A stretch of 46,244 nucleotides of DNA from Deltaproteobacteria bacterium (GTDB lineage Bacteria > Desulfobacterota > Desulfobacteria > Desulfobacterales > JAFDMD01). Below are positions 19,471 to 28,657 of the stretch, piece after piece (the stretch's first letter is position 1; the number at the start of each line of letters is the position of its first letter). The notes under the pieces were generated by a model. It had not been told where the DNA came from. It saw only the letters and a list, made by a program, of their open reading frames with translations, and searched no databases. The DNA is taken from positions 1 through 46,244 of the forward strand of contig JAFDMF010000014.1 of NCBI GenBank assembly GCA_019306065.1. Direction: 5' to 3'. The position numbers and the translations under genes were made by a program.

Positions 19471-19521
19471 TTGACTATTATATTAAAATGTATTTTTAAA
19501 CCAAAGTGGATTATAGTGGAT
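19471..19521 (+). promoter_or_regulatory. Putative mraZ promoter and MraZ operator
   Basis: TTGACT (19471-19476) fits a -35 box; a -10 (TTTAAA, 19495-19500) is weak with an 18-bp spacing. Immediately downstream two TGGAT half-sites (19507-19511 and 19517-19521) are separated by five bases. MraZ is known in E. coli to bind TGGGN-type direct repeats with five-base spacers upstream of its own gene. Position near the expected transcript start fits autorepression. Confidence 0.6.
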
Positions 19522-19553
19522 ATTTATAAATCATAAAATTTAAAAGCATGCTT

Positions 19554-19997
19554 ATGTTCAGAGGAACTTCAAATCATACTATAGACTATAAGGGAAGAAT
19601 AATAATTCCGTCTCGGTTTCGGGAACAAATCTCTGCTTCCGGAGGCGCGGTTATGGTTTCAAAGTTAGATAAAGGGCTGGTGGCTTATACTTCCGACGAA
19701 TGGAATAAAATTGAAACCAAAATTATGTATATGGCTGAAAAAAGCGAAAGTATGAGACGCTTCAGACGGGTTTTTATCGGCGGCGCCTTTGAATGCGTAT
19801 GCGATAAACAGTTTAGAATCCTTATCCCTCCTACGCTGCGGGAATATGCCGGACTTATAAGAGAGATCATTCTTATCGGCGTTCTTACTCATTTTGAAAT
19901 AAGGTCTTTTGAAAATTGGGATAATGAAAATAAAGTTATGGAACAAGAAATGGCAGAAGAAGAGGTTAGAAACGAAATAGCAAAATTAGGATTATAA
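19554..19997 (+). CDS. mraZ: MraZ transcriptional regulator
   Basis: A 147-residue regulator from ATG 19554 (an in-frame ATG at 19548 would add two residues). MFRGTSNHTIDYKGRIIIPS is the first AbrB-like half, and GAFECVCDKQFRILIPPTLR the second, giving the characteristic duplicated DNA-binding fold that forms octameric rings. It is first in the division and cell-wall cluster and probably represses it through the TGGAT repeats just upstream. No strong ribosome site precedes the gene. Confidence 0.95.
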   Translation: MFRGTSNHTIDYKGRIIIPSRFREQISASGGAVMVSKLDKGLVAYTSDEWNKIETKIMYMAEKSESMRRFRRVFIGGAFECVCDKQFRILIPPTLREYAGLIREIILIGVLTHFEIRSFENWDNENKVMEQEMAEEEVRNEIAKLGL

Positions 19998-20003
19998 ACT
20001 TAA

Positions 20004-20942
20004 ATGAGCTATGAACATATAAGCGTAATGCCAAATGAAGTTATTAGTTATCTCAATTGCGCAAACGGTAAAATAATTGCAGATTGCACCATAGGAGGCG
20101 CGGGGCATTCAAAATTAATCTGCCAAAAAATTATTCCAAACGGCTTATTAATAGGAATCGATCAGGATCCGGACGCCGTAAAAAACGCTTATAAAAATTT
20201 ATCCGATTATAAAAAAAATATAAAAATTTTTCATGAGAATTTTAAAAATCTGCCTTCCATTTTATCAAATGTCGGCGTTGAAAAGGCGGATGGAATAATT
20301 GCCGATCTGGGTATGTCTTTTAATCAGATAAAATCCAGCGGACGAGGGTTTAGTTTTCAAAAAGACGAACCTCTTGATATGCGAATGAACCCGCAAACCC
20401 TTTTAACCGCAGATAAAATTGTCAATACCTTTGAAGAAAAAAAACTTATTTCTATTTTTAAAAACTACGGAGAAGAACCGAAAGCCCGCTTTATTGCAAA
20501 AAGAATAATCGAGGAAAGAAAAAAAAAAAAAATAACTTCAAGCGCTCAGCTTGCAAAAATTGCGGAAAAAACGGCTTATAGAAAAAAAGGAAGGGGACAT
20601 AAAATACATCCTGCAACAAAAATCTTTATGGCTCTTAGAATAGCCGTAAATAACGAGTTGGAAATATTAGAACAATTTATTGAAAACGCGGTTGACTCTT
20701 TAGCGTCAAACGGGCGTATCTGTATAATATCTTTTCATTCTTTGGAAGATAGAATCGTTAAACATAAAATAAAAGCTATGGAAAAAGGATGTATATGCCC
20801 TGCCGATTTTTTACAATGCGTATGCGACAAAAAGCCTAAATTAAAAATAATTACAAAAAAGGTAATTATTCCCAACGCCGAAGAGATAAAATTAAACCCT
20901 ATGGCAAGAAGCGCAAAATTAAGAGTAGCGGAAAAAATTTAA
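20004..20942 (+). CDS. rsmH: 16S rRNA m4C1402 methyltransferase
   Basis: A 312-residue SAM-dependent enzyme methylating C1402 of 16S rRNA. HISVMPNEVISYL begins the protein, CTIGGAGHS forms the SAM loop, GIDQDPDAV and IADLGMSFNQIKSSGRGFSF follow, with FMALRIAVNNELEIL and ISFHSLEDRIVKHK near the C-terminus. It starts six bases after mraZ. A run of 14 adenines (20519-20532) is inside the gene and the frame is intact across it, useful as a control for poly-A errors elsewhere. Confidence 0.97.
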   Translation: MSYEHISVMPNEVISYLNCANGKIIADCTIGGAGHSKLICQKIIPNGLLIGIDQDPDAVKNAYKNLSDYKKNIKIFHENFKNLPSILSNVGVEKADGIIADLGMSFNQIKSSGRGFSFQKDEPLDMRMNPQTLLTADKIVNTFEEKKLISIFKNYGEEPKARFIAKRIIEERKKKKITSSAQLAKIAEKTAYRKKGRGHKIHPATKIFMALRIAVNNELEILEQFIENAVDSLASNGRICIISFHSLEDRIVKHKIKAMEKGCICPADFLQCVCDKKPKLKIITKKVIIPNAEEIKLNPMARSAKLRVAEKI

Positions 20943-20997
20943 AAACGATTTATCAAATTTTTTATAACTCTTATTATCAAAAGCAAAAAAACTTAAA

Positions 20998-21294
20998 ATG
21001 AAAAGTTTAAACGGAAGAATATCGACCGAAAAAAATAAAATGGCAATAATATGGAGCGTATTTTTGACGCTTTTTATAATCGAAGCCTTTTTCTTGGTTT
21101 TATGCAGAACAGAAATACGGAAAACAGGATATGATATTTCCGAACAGATATATAAAAATAAAATCCTTAAAGAAAACGAAAGAAAATTAAAGGTAGAACT
21201 GGCAAGCTTAAAGTCTCCTGAAAGAATATCCTCTATCGCCAATAATCTTGGGCTGATAATGCCGAGACAGGAACAGATAACAAGAATACCATAA
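20998..21294 (+). CDS. ftsL: Cell division protein FtsL
   Basis: A 98-residue bitopic protein. A short cytoplasmic N-terminus precedes a membrane helix (about residues 16-36, AIIWSVFLTLFIIEAFFLVL), then a coiled-coil-prone periplasmic part (KNKILKENERKLKVELASLK) and the FtsL ending SPERISSIANNLGLIMP. It joins FtsB and FtsQ at the septum and activates FtsW-FtsI. The position between rsmH and ftsI supports the call despite low family conservation. Confidence 0.85.
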   Translation: MKSLNGRISTEKNKMAIIWSVFLTLFIIEAFFLVLCRTEIRKTGYDISEQIYKNKILKENERKLKVELASLKSPERISSIANNLGLIMPRQEQITRIP

Positions 21295-21335
21295 AATAAG
21301 ATTAAGACATAAGAAAATAATTATAAAAAAAAATT

Positions 21336-21380
21336 CCGAAGCGATAAGCAAGAAGCGGAGCAAACAAACTTGAACATCTC
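21336..21380. repeat. Module B repeat between ftsL and ftsI
   Basis: CCGAAGCGATAAGCAAGAAG followed by CGGAGCAAACAAACTTGAAC matches the copies at 17875-17915 and 36251-36296. It occupies most of the ftsL-ftsI gap and ends 19 bases before the ftsI ATG. Confidence 0.8.
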
Positions 21381-21399
21381 ATAGTAAATTATAACCATA

Positions 21400-23139
21400 A
21401 TGAAAAAAAAGAAAAAAATATATATTTCCATAAAAATCATTATTGTAGGCGTTATGTTTGGCTTAATGTTTACGGCTATAGTAGCGAAAGCCGTATGGCT
21501 TCAGGCGTATAAGCATGCAGAATTGTCAAAAAGAGCCGCAAAAGAGTATCAAAGTTACATTACCGTAATAGGAAAACGCGGAACCATATATGATAAAAAC
21601 GGAATAGAACTGGCGGCAACCACAGACGAAATTTCGATAAGCGCAAACCCTTATAAAATAAAAAATAAAAAAGAAACCGCCGCCAAAATAGGAAAAATTT
21701 TAAATATAAGCCCAAAAACATTGCTAAAAAAGTTAAACTCAAAAAATAAATTCGTATGGATTAAAAGACAGTCAAGCCCAAGACATGCAAAAAATATAAA
21801 ACAGACAAATATTGCGGGTATAAATTTTTTACCCGAACATACAAGATTTTATCCTAACAAAACTTTAGCGGGACAGATTATAGGGCTTTCCGGCTTAAAC
21901 GGCAAAGGATTGGAAGGAATCGAGCTCTATTATCACGATTATCTTAAAGGCGAAAAAAAAAAAATAACGGGAAAAAAAGACGGCAAAAGAAAATGGTTTG
22001 CCTTTAACGAAGAGGGAAATTTTCAAACTAAAACCGCAGGAAACGATATTATTCTTACCATAGATAAAACAGTACAATTTATTACGGCAAGAGCGTTAAA
22101 AGAGGCTGCGGATAAACATAAAGCAAAATCTGGAATAGCGGTGGTTGCGGATTCCAAAACGGGAGCTATACTTGCCATTGCAAATTACCCTTTTTTCAAC
22201 CCCAACATTTATAACAAGTTTCCGAAAAAGGTTTGGCGCAACAGAGCCGTAACAGATTCTTTTGAACCAGGTTCCATAATGAAAATGTTTCTTGTATCGG
22301 CAGCTATAGAATCCGGACTTTGCACGGAACATACCGTATTTTTTTGCGAAAATGGCAGATACAGAATAGGTAAAAACGTAATTCATGATATTCATAAATA
22401 CGAAGACCTTACGGTAGCCGATATAATTAAATTTTCCAGCAACATAGGAGCCTCAAAAATAAGCGAAACAATAGGGGAAGAAACCCTTTACAACTCGCTG
22501 TTAAATTTCGGATTCGGAGAAAAAACAGGTATAGACTATCCGGGAGAAACTCCGGGAGTGTTATATCCTTTTAGAAGATGGGCAAAAATAGACGCGGCTA
22601 CAATAGCTTTCGGACAGGGCATATCGGTTACGGCAGTTCAGCTTGTAGCCGCAGCCTCTGCCATAGCAAACGGCGGCACCCTTATGAAACCCTACATAGT
22701 AGATTCCATAATAGGAAAAAATGGAGAAATTATAAAAAAAATCCATCCCGAACAAATAAGGCGGGCTGTATCGGAAGAAACTGCCGAAATAGTCCGAAAC
22801 CTGCTTAACAGAGCGACCCAGGAAGGCGGCACTGGAGTAAGGGCGAGCTCCAATATCTACGAAGTATGCGGAAAAACAGGAACCGCTCAAAAAGTATCGG
22901 AAGCCGGATATGAAAAAGGAAAATATGTCTCCTCTTTTTTAGGCTTTGCCCCTGCAGAAGATCCTAAACTTACAATACTTATTTCATTAGACGAGCCTAC
23001 AAACAAATATTACGGCGGAATAGTGGCATCGCCGGCTTTCGGACGTATAGTCCGCGAAGCCTTGGATTATCTCAACGTTCCGTCAAAAAAAAAAATACAA
23101 AAAATTACGGCATCTATTAATAAGGAGCCTATAGGGTGA
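21400..23139 (+). CDS. ftsI: Septal peptidoglycan transpeptidase FtsI (PBP3)
   Basis: A 579-residue class B penicillin-binding protein. One N-terminal membrane helix (about residues 10-30), a dimerisation region with KRGTIYDKNGIELAATTDEI, and a transpeptidase domain. Active-site motifs: S292-IMK in FEPGSIMKM, S346-S-N348, and K492-T-G in CGKTGTAQK. It cross-links septal peptidoglycan with FtsW. No PASTA domains. No ribosome site is visible before ATG; the upstream gap is a repeat. Confidence 0.96.
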   Translation: MKKKKKIYISIKIIIVGVMFGLMFTAIVAKAVWLQAYKHAELSKRAAKEYQSYITVIGKRGTIYDKNGIELAATTDEISISANPYKIKNKKETAAKIGKILNISPKTLLKKLNSKNKFVWIKRQSSPRHAKNIKQTNIAGINFLPEHTRFYPNKTLAGQIIGLSGLNGKGLEGIELYYHDYLKGEKKKITGKKDGKRKWFAFNEEGNFQTKTAGNDIILTIDKTVQFITARALKEAADKHKAKSGIAVVADSKTGAILAIANYPFFNPNIYNKFPKKVWRNRAVTDSFEPGSIMKMFLVSAAIESGLCTEHTVFFCENGRYRIGKNVIHDIHKYEDLTVADIIKFSSNIGASKISETIGEETLYNSLLNFGFGEKTGIDYPGETPGVLYPFRRWAKIDAATIAFGQGISVTAVQLVAAASAIANGGTLMKPYIVDSIIGKNGEIIKKIHPEQIRRAVSEETAEIVRNLLNRATQEGGTGVRASSNIYEVCGKTGTAQKVSEAGYEKGKYVSSFLGFAPAEDPKLTILISLDEPTNKYYGGIVASPAFGRIVREALDYLNVPSKKKIQKITASINKEPIG

Positions 23140-23202
23140 AACGCCCATGACTAATTCCAGGCACAAAACACTTTGGACATTTCAAAAACGAGTTATAAAT
23201 AT

Positions 23203-24696
23203 ATGAAACTATCAGCGCTTATAAAAAAATTGGAATCCGAAATTGTAGAGATACCCCATCCCAACAAGCGCGAAGTTTGCAAGAATGATTATGAAATAAA
23301 ATCAATCCATTCAAACTCAGACAACGTAAAAGAGGGCGGACTATTTATAGCCATAAAAGGCTTTAAGGCGGACGGGCATAACTATATTAAAGAAGCCGTA
23401 AAAAAAGGGGCAAAAGCAATAATATCCGAAAAAAAAGTAAAAAACTGTCAAGTTCCGGTAATAATAGTAAAAAACTCCAGAAAAATCCTTTCCGGCATCT
23501 CCGCATCCTTTTTTAATAATCCTTCCGAGCATCTTTTTTTAATCGGCGTAACAGGCACAAACGGAAAAACCACAGTTACATACCTTATAGAAAACATATT
23601 AAATGCGGCAGGTAAAACTACAGGGGTAATAGGAACCGTAAATATCAGATATGCAGGAGCCGAATTTATAAATTCGGTTACCACGCCGGAATCTTATCAC
23701 CTACAAAAAACCCTTTTTGAAATGAAAAAAAACAGAGTAACCCATGTGGTTATGGAGGTATCTTCTCACGCAATAGACCTTTTCAGAATTGAAGACTGCT
23801 TATTTAACGCGGTTGTTTTGACAAACTTAACCCAAGATCATCTTGATTATCATAAAGACATGGCAACTTATTGGGATTGCAAAAAAAGCCTTTTTACAAA
23901 ACATATCATAAAAGGATGCAAAAAAAATAAAGCCGTATCTGTTATCAACACGGATAATCAATACGGAAAACAGCTTTATCAAACCGTTGTTACAAAAAAA
24001 ATCTCCGTAGGAAGCGACGACGATAACTTTATCAGAGCCGAATCCGTAGAATACAAAATTACGGGAATCAAAGCGGTTTTAAAAATCGGCGAAAAAAAAT
24101 TTAAATTAAAATCCCCATTAATAGGAGAACATAACCTTCAAAACATACTATGCGCGGCAGGAGCCTGTATAGCCGCCGGAATATCCGGCGAAAATATAAC
24201 AAAAGGAATAGAAAATACCAAGAACATACCCGGCAGGCTTGAAAAAGTGAGAAATAATGCAAAAAAAAATATATTTGTAGACTATGCCCATACCCCGGAC
24301 GCGCTTAAAAACGTTCTTTTAACCTTAAAAAAACTAAAACCCCAAAAATTAATAACCGTTTTCGGATGCGGAGGAGGCAGAGATAAAACAAAACGAAGCA
24401 TAATGGGAAAAATAGCCGGAAAACTATCCGATCTTTGCATAATAACATCCGATAATCCGAGAAGCGAAGATCCAAATAAAATTATAGAACAAATAATAAA
24501 AGGGGTTAAAACCGAAACCGATAACTTTATAATAGAGCCGGACAGAAAAAAAGGGATAAAAGCCGGAATCAAAGCCTTATCCAATGAAGATATACTAATT
24601 ATAGCGGGAAAAGGACACGAAACCTATCAGATAATAAAAAATAAAAAACTTAATTTTGACGATAGAAAAACAGTCAAACAGATTATAAACTTATGA
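23203..24696 (+). CDS. murE: UDP-MurNAc-tripeptide synthetase MurE, meso-DAP type
   Basis: A 497-residue Mur ligase from ATG 23203 (an in-frame TTG at 23173 would add ten residues with no support). GTNGKTT at residues 118-124 binds ATP; HVVMEVSSHAIDLFR and DYAHTPDALKNVL are family motifs. The substrate box DNPRSEDP (417-424) is the version found in enzymes adding meso-diaminopimelate; lysine-adding enzymes differ. This indicates a Gram-negative-type peptidoglycan. It overlaps murF by four bases. Confidence 0.96.
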   Translation: MKLSALIKKLESEIVEIPHPNKREVCKNDYEIKSIHSNSDNVKEGGLFIAIKGFKADGHNYIKEAVKKGAKAIISEKKVKNCQVPVIIVKNSRKILSGISASFFNNPSEHLFLIGVTGTNGKTTVTYLIENILNAAGKTTGVIGTVNIRYAGAEFINSVTTPESYHLQKTLFEMKKNRVTHVVMEVSSHAIDLFRIEDCLFNAVVLTNLTQDHLDYHKDMATYWDCKKSLFTKHIIKGCKKNKAVSVINTDNQYGKQLYQTVVTKKISVGSDDDNFIRAESVEYKITGIKAVLKIGEKKFKLKSPLIGEHNLQNILCAAGACIAAGISGENITKGIENTKNIPGRLEKVRNNAKKNIFVDYAHTPDALKNVLLTLKKLKPQKLITVFGCGGGRDKTKRSIMGKIAGKLSDLCIITSDNPRSEDPNKIIEQIIKGVKTETDNFIIEPDRKKGIKAGIKALSNEDILIIAGKGHETYQIIKNKKLNFDDRKTVKQIINL

Positions 24697-26087
24697 AACT
24701 ATCAATTAAAACAATATTAAAAGCAACAAACGGCGCTTTGCTTTCAAAAAAAGAGAAGCGGTTTTTTTATAAAATCCGTATAGATTCCAGAACAGTTACA
24801 GATAAAGACCTCTTTGTAGCCATAATAGGAGAAACCCACAACGGGCATAACTTTATAAAACAGGCTTTAAATGCGGGGGCTGAAGGTTTTATCATAAACC
24901 GAGACCATGCCGATAAAGTTATGCAAGATATTTCTTTGGTAAAAAATCCGATTATTATAAGCGTAAATGACACTACAAAAACCCTCGGCGATATTGCTCG
25001 TTTTATAAGAGATAAATCCGAAATATCGGTTGCCGCAATTACAGGTTCAAACGGCAAAACCACCACGCGCGAGATGGCGGCATCCGTTTTGAGACAGAAA
25101 TTTTCAACCCATTCCACTCAAAAAAATTATAACAACGAAATAGGGCTTCCTTTAACTCTGTTTGAAATTGCGCCGGAAAATAAATGGGCGGTTTTAGAAC
25201 TCGGCATAAGCCGTCCCGGCGAAATGACACGACTCGGACAAATATGCGCTCCTAATATAGGAGTCATATTAAATATAGGAAACGCTCATCTTGAAGGGCT
25301 CGGATCAATAGAAGGGGTTATGAAGGCAAAAACAGAGCTTTTGGGGCAGATAAAAAGCAAAGGCACAGCGGTTTTAAACGGAGACGATCCTATGCTTATA
25401 AATGCAAGAAAAGATTATGACGGAAAAACCGTTGTTTTCGGTTATCTTAACAAAGAAAAAAAATACGATATAACAGCGACTAATCCTGAAAAAAAAGATA
25501 AAAAAATATACTTCAAACTCATAACTCCAGATCGGCAGACGGATATAACACTTCCGATAAACGCTTTTTTTATGATACACAACGCGCTTGCGGCAGCTTC
25601 CGTAGGATATATAGCGGGGCTATCCATTGACGATATAAAAAAAGGGCTGGAAAACTTTACGCCGCCAAAAGATAGAATAGATTTTATAACAACCGAAAAA
25701 AAATTTACTATAATAAACGATGCTTATAATGCAAATCCGGATTCTACAAAAGCCGCTTTCAGCCTTCTTTCGGATATAAAAGGAAAAAAATTTGCAGTGT
25801 TAGGAGACATGCTAGAACTTGGAAAAGATTCCGAAAAACTACATTTTCAAATAGGCAAAACCGCTGCGAAATCCGGCATATCAGGGCTTTTTGCAACCGG
25901 AGATTTCAGTCTTCATATTAAAAAAGGGGCAATAAATTCCGGTTTTAACCCAAAAAATATAGTTACAGGCACAAAAGAGCATATAGCCGAAATTTTAAAT
26001 AACATCTTAAAAGCAAAAGATACGGTTTTGGTAAAAGGCTCAAGAGGAAATTTTATGGAACAATTAATTGAAAAAATTCGGGATTAA
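24693..26087 (+). CDS. murF: UDP-MurNAc-pentapeptide synthetase MurF
   Basis: A 464-residue Mur ligase attaching D-Ala-D-Ala. [20 protein letters not shown] is the ATP loop, followed by [15 protein letters not shown], the [12 protein letters not shown] block, and [17 protein letters not shown] typical of MurF. ATGA overlap with murE implies coupled translation. The D-Ala-D-Ala ligase that supplies its substrate is not in the cluster seen here. Confidence 0.96.
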   Translation: MKLSIKTILKATNGALLSKKEKRFFYKIRIDSRTVTDKDLFVAIIGETHNGHNFIKQALNAGAEGFIINRDHADKVMQDISLVKNPIIISVNDTTKTLGDIARFIRDKSEISVAAITGSNGKTTTREMAASVLRQKFSTHSTQKNYNNEIGLPLTLFEIAPENKWAVLELGISRPGEMTRLGQICAPNIGVILNIGNAHLEGLGSIEGVMKAKTELLGQIKSKGTAVLNGDDPMLINARKDYDGKTVVFGYLNKEKKYDITATNPEKKDKKIYFKLITPDRQTDITLPINAFFMIHNALAAASVGYIAGLSIDDIKKGLENFTPPKDRIDFITTEKKFTIINDAYNANPDSTKAAFSLLSDIKGKKFAVLGDMLELGKDSEKLHFQIGKTAAKSGISGLFATGDFSLHIKKGAINSGFNPKNIVTGTKEHIAEILNNILKAKDTVLVKGSRGNFMEQLIEKIRD

Positions 26088-26092
26088 ATAAA

Positions 26093-27172
26093 ATGATATA
26101 CCTTTTTTTATATCCATTACATACAATATTTTCCTTTTTTAATGTATTTCGTTATATTACCTTCAGAACAATCTATGCAGGACTTACCGCATTTTTAATC
26201 TGCTGCTTGTTGTGCCCTTGGATAATCAAAAAACTAAAAAAAGTTCAAATAAAACAATTCATCAGAGAAGAAGGACCCCGGTCCCACCAAATAAAAGCAG
26301 GCACTCCGACTATGGGAGGACTCCTAATACTCTTTTCAATAGTAACCTCTACCCTTTTATGGGCAGACCTAACAAACAAATACATTGTAATCCTTATAGT
26401 TACCGCCATAATCTTCGGGTTAATAGGATTTATAGACGATTACTCCAAACAGGTAAAAAAAAAAAACAAAGGACTTAGCGCAAAAAGCAAATTCTTATTA
26501 CAAACTTTAATCGGCATATTAATCGGCATATTAATATGGCTTACTCCGGATTTTAGCACCAAAATAACATTTCCGTTTTTTAAAAATTTTACTCCCGATT
26601 TCGGAATACTACACATACTATTTGCAGCCTTTGTAATAGTAGGCTCATCCAACGCTGTTAATCTTACCGACGGGTTAGACGGGCTCGCCATAGGTCTAGT
26701 AATAATTACAGGGGCTACATACATGCTTTTTGCTTACGTTACAGGGCATATTAACATAGCCGAGTATCTGCAAATAAACTACGTCCCTGGCTGCGGAGAA
26801 GTTGCCGTTTTTTGCGGCGCTCTTGCGGGAGCCGGGCTCGGATTTTTATGGTTTAATACATATCCGGCTCAAATATTCATGGGAGATACAGGCTCCCTAT
26901 CTTTGGGGGCTTTAATAGGAGCTATAGCAGTAATAACAAAACAGGAATTTATACTTGTAATAGTAGGCGGACTTTTTGTTTTGGAAGCTTTATCCGTTAT
27001 TATACAGGTAAGTTTTTTTAAAATCAGCAATGGTAAAAGATTATTTAAAATGGCGCCTTTGCATCATCATTTTGAATTAAAAGGCTGGGCGGAACCTAAA
27101 ATAATAGCAAGATTTTGGATAATATCCATCATATTGGCTTTAATATCCATAAGCACATTAAAATTAAGATAA
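26093..27172 (+). CDS. mraY: Phospho-MurNAc-pentapeptide translocase MraY
   Basis: A 359-residue membrane enzyme with about ten helices that makes lipid I on undecaprenyl phosphate. Visible are [20 protein letters not shown], the Asp pair in [39 protein letters not shown] and the [10 protein letters not shown] box. Length and order in the cluster are standard. It starts five bases after murF. Confidence 0.97.
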   Translation: MIYLFLYPLHTIFSFFNVFRYITFRTIYAGLTAFLICCLLCPWIIKKLKKVQIKQFIREEGPRSHQIKAGTPTMGGLLILFSIVTSTLLWADLTNKYIVILIVTAIIFGLIGFIDDYSKQVKKKNKGLSAKSKFLLQTLIGILIGILIWLTPDFSTKITFPFFKNFTPDFGILHILFAAFVIVGSSNAVNLTDGLDGLAIGLVIITGATYMLFAYVTGHINIAEYLQINYVPGCGEVAVFCGALAGAGLGFLWFNTYPAQIFMGDTGSLSLGALIGAIAVITKQEFILVIVGGLFVLEALSVIIQVSFFKISNGKRLFKMAPLHHHFELKGWAEPKIIARFWIISIILALISISTLKLR

Positions 27173-27197
27173 AAAGAAGCGGTTTTTTTGCTATATC

Positions 27198-27270
27198 ATT
27201 GCGACGAGCGCAGCGAGGAGAAATCTCATAATTATCTGAACCGCAGATTTGTATGATTCACTATGATTAA
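27198..27270. repeat. Modules A and C running into the murD start
   Basis: GACGAGCGCAGCGAGGAGAA (A arm), ATCTCATAATT, then TCTGAACCGCAGATTTGTAT and GATTCACTATGATT (C). The C part reaches and includes the murD initiation region at 27263. Confidence 0.75.
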
Positions 27271-28657
27271 AAAAATGACACAATTATCAGGTAAAAAAAT
27301 TTTAATAGCAGGAATCGGAAAAACAGGAATAAGCCTAACCTCTTTTTGTAAAAAAAAAGGAGCGGATATTACCGTAACCGATATTAACAAAGACGCCCTT
27401 ATAAAAATATCTGAACAAAAATCCCTTTTTTCCGGCATAAAAAAAGAAATCGGTTATCATAACATTCAAACATTTCAAAACTCCGATCTTATCATCCTAA
27501 GCCCCGGAATCCCGCATAATATAAAACCCGTAACTGCAGCTACTGCAAAAGGAGTTAAAATAACCGGAGAAATAGAATTTGCGTCTCAATTTATAAAAAC
27601 CCCCGTAATAGCCGTAACCGGCACAAACGGTAAAACTACGGTTACTACTCTTATAGGAGAAATACTTAAAAATTGTGGCAAAAAAGTATTTGTAGGAGGC
27701 AACATAGGAAAACCGCTTATAGATTATGTGGACGGCGAAGATAAAGCGGATATAATCATAGCGGAAATAAGCAGTTTCCAGCTTGATACAATTTCTACAT
27801 TCAATCCGAACATAGCGGCTTGTTTAAACATATCCAAAGATCATCTCGAACGCTATACAAACTATTCCGAATACGCTGCTTCAAAAGTAAAAATCTTTGC
27901 AAATCAGGATAAAAAAGATACCGCCATAATAAACGGCAACGATATACTTCTCAGAACCTTGACCGAAAATATAAAATCGAAAAAACTCTTTTTTTATCCG
28001 CAAACAAAAGAGGCGGGAAGCATAATAAATTTTACGGATAAAAAACTGATATTTGATTTTATAAATACAGGCGAAAAAGAAAAAAATTTTATAAACCTTA
28101 ACAACATAAAATTAATCGGCGCTCATAACATAGAAAATATTGCCGCTGCAAGCCTTTGCGCTCTTGCGGCAGGCGCCAATATTAATAAAATCCAAAAAAC
28201 CGTTTCCGAATTTAAAGGAATAAAACATAGAATCGAACATATTGATACCATAAACAACGTCGCATATTATAACGATTCAAAAGCCACAAATACAGACGCG
28301 GTATTAAGGGCTTTACAGAATTTTAACAACCCCTTAATACTGATAATGGGAGGCATAGATAAAGGCGGAAGCTTTGAAAAATTAAAACCGCTTATAAAAA
28401 AAAGCGTAAAAAAGCTTATAGCAATAGGAGAAGCAAAGCAAAAAATCATAAACACCTTTGCAGATACTGCATCCGATATAATAAGCGCCAATTCTTTGGA
28501 AGAAGCGGTAAATCTTGCGCATAAAAAGGCTGCGGCAGGAGACGCTGTTCTGCTTTCTCCCGGATGCGCGAGTTTTGACATGTTTCGCAATTACGCCGAC
28601 AGAGGAGAAACCTTTTGCAAAGCGGTTAAGGGAATAAGAGAGCTTAACAATGGATAA
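27263..28657 (+). CDS. murD: UDP-MurNAc-L-Ala:D-Glu ligase MurD
   Basis: A 464-residue Mur ligase adding D-glutamate. The N-terminal Rossmann part reads KILIAGIGKTGISLTSF, the ATP loop VIAVTGTNGKTTVTTLIGE, then IIAEISSFQLDTI, CLNISKDHLERY, and YNDSKATNTDAVLRAL with the conserved KATN. The first ATG (27263) lies inside a repeat; the ATG at 27275 is an alternative that would start MTQLSGKK. It overlaps ftsW by eight bases. Confidence 0.95.
   Translation: MIKKMTQLSGKKILIAGIGKTGISLTSFCKKKGADITVTDINKDALIKISEQKSLFSGIKKEIGYHNIQTFQNSDLIILSPGIPHNIKPVTAATAKGVKITGEIEFASQFIKTPVIAVTGTNGKTTVTTLIGEILKNCGKKVFVGGNIGKPLIDYVDGEDKADIIIAEISSFQLDTISTFNPNIAACLNISKDHLERYTNYSEYAASKVKIFANQDKKDTAIINGNDILLRTLTENIKSKKLFFYPQTKEAGSIINFTDKKLIFDFINTGEKEKNFINLNNIKLIGAHNIENIAAASLCALAAGANINKIQKTVSEFKGIKHRIEHIDTINNVAYYNDSKATNTDAVLRALQNFNNPLILIMGGIDKGGSFEKLKPLIKKSVKKLIAIGEAKQKIINTFADTASDIISANSLEEAVNLAHKKAAAGDAVLLSPGCASFDMFRNYADRGETFCKAVKGIRELNNG

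Larger units (their letters stand above)
18751..19547. other. Long intergenic region upstream of mraZ
   Basis: About 800 bp between divergent genes, AT-rich and without recognisable coding frames. It contains an A+C repeat (19225-19293), an 11-bp inverted repeat (19331-19388), and the mraZ promoter/operator (19471-19521). The left part should hold the cytochrome promoter, not assigned. Confidence 0.6.

Noticed and set aside
19548-19556. mraZ start at ATG 19548
   Set aside because: The family normally begins with MFRG, which is at 19554. Neither ATG has a distinctive ribosome site.
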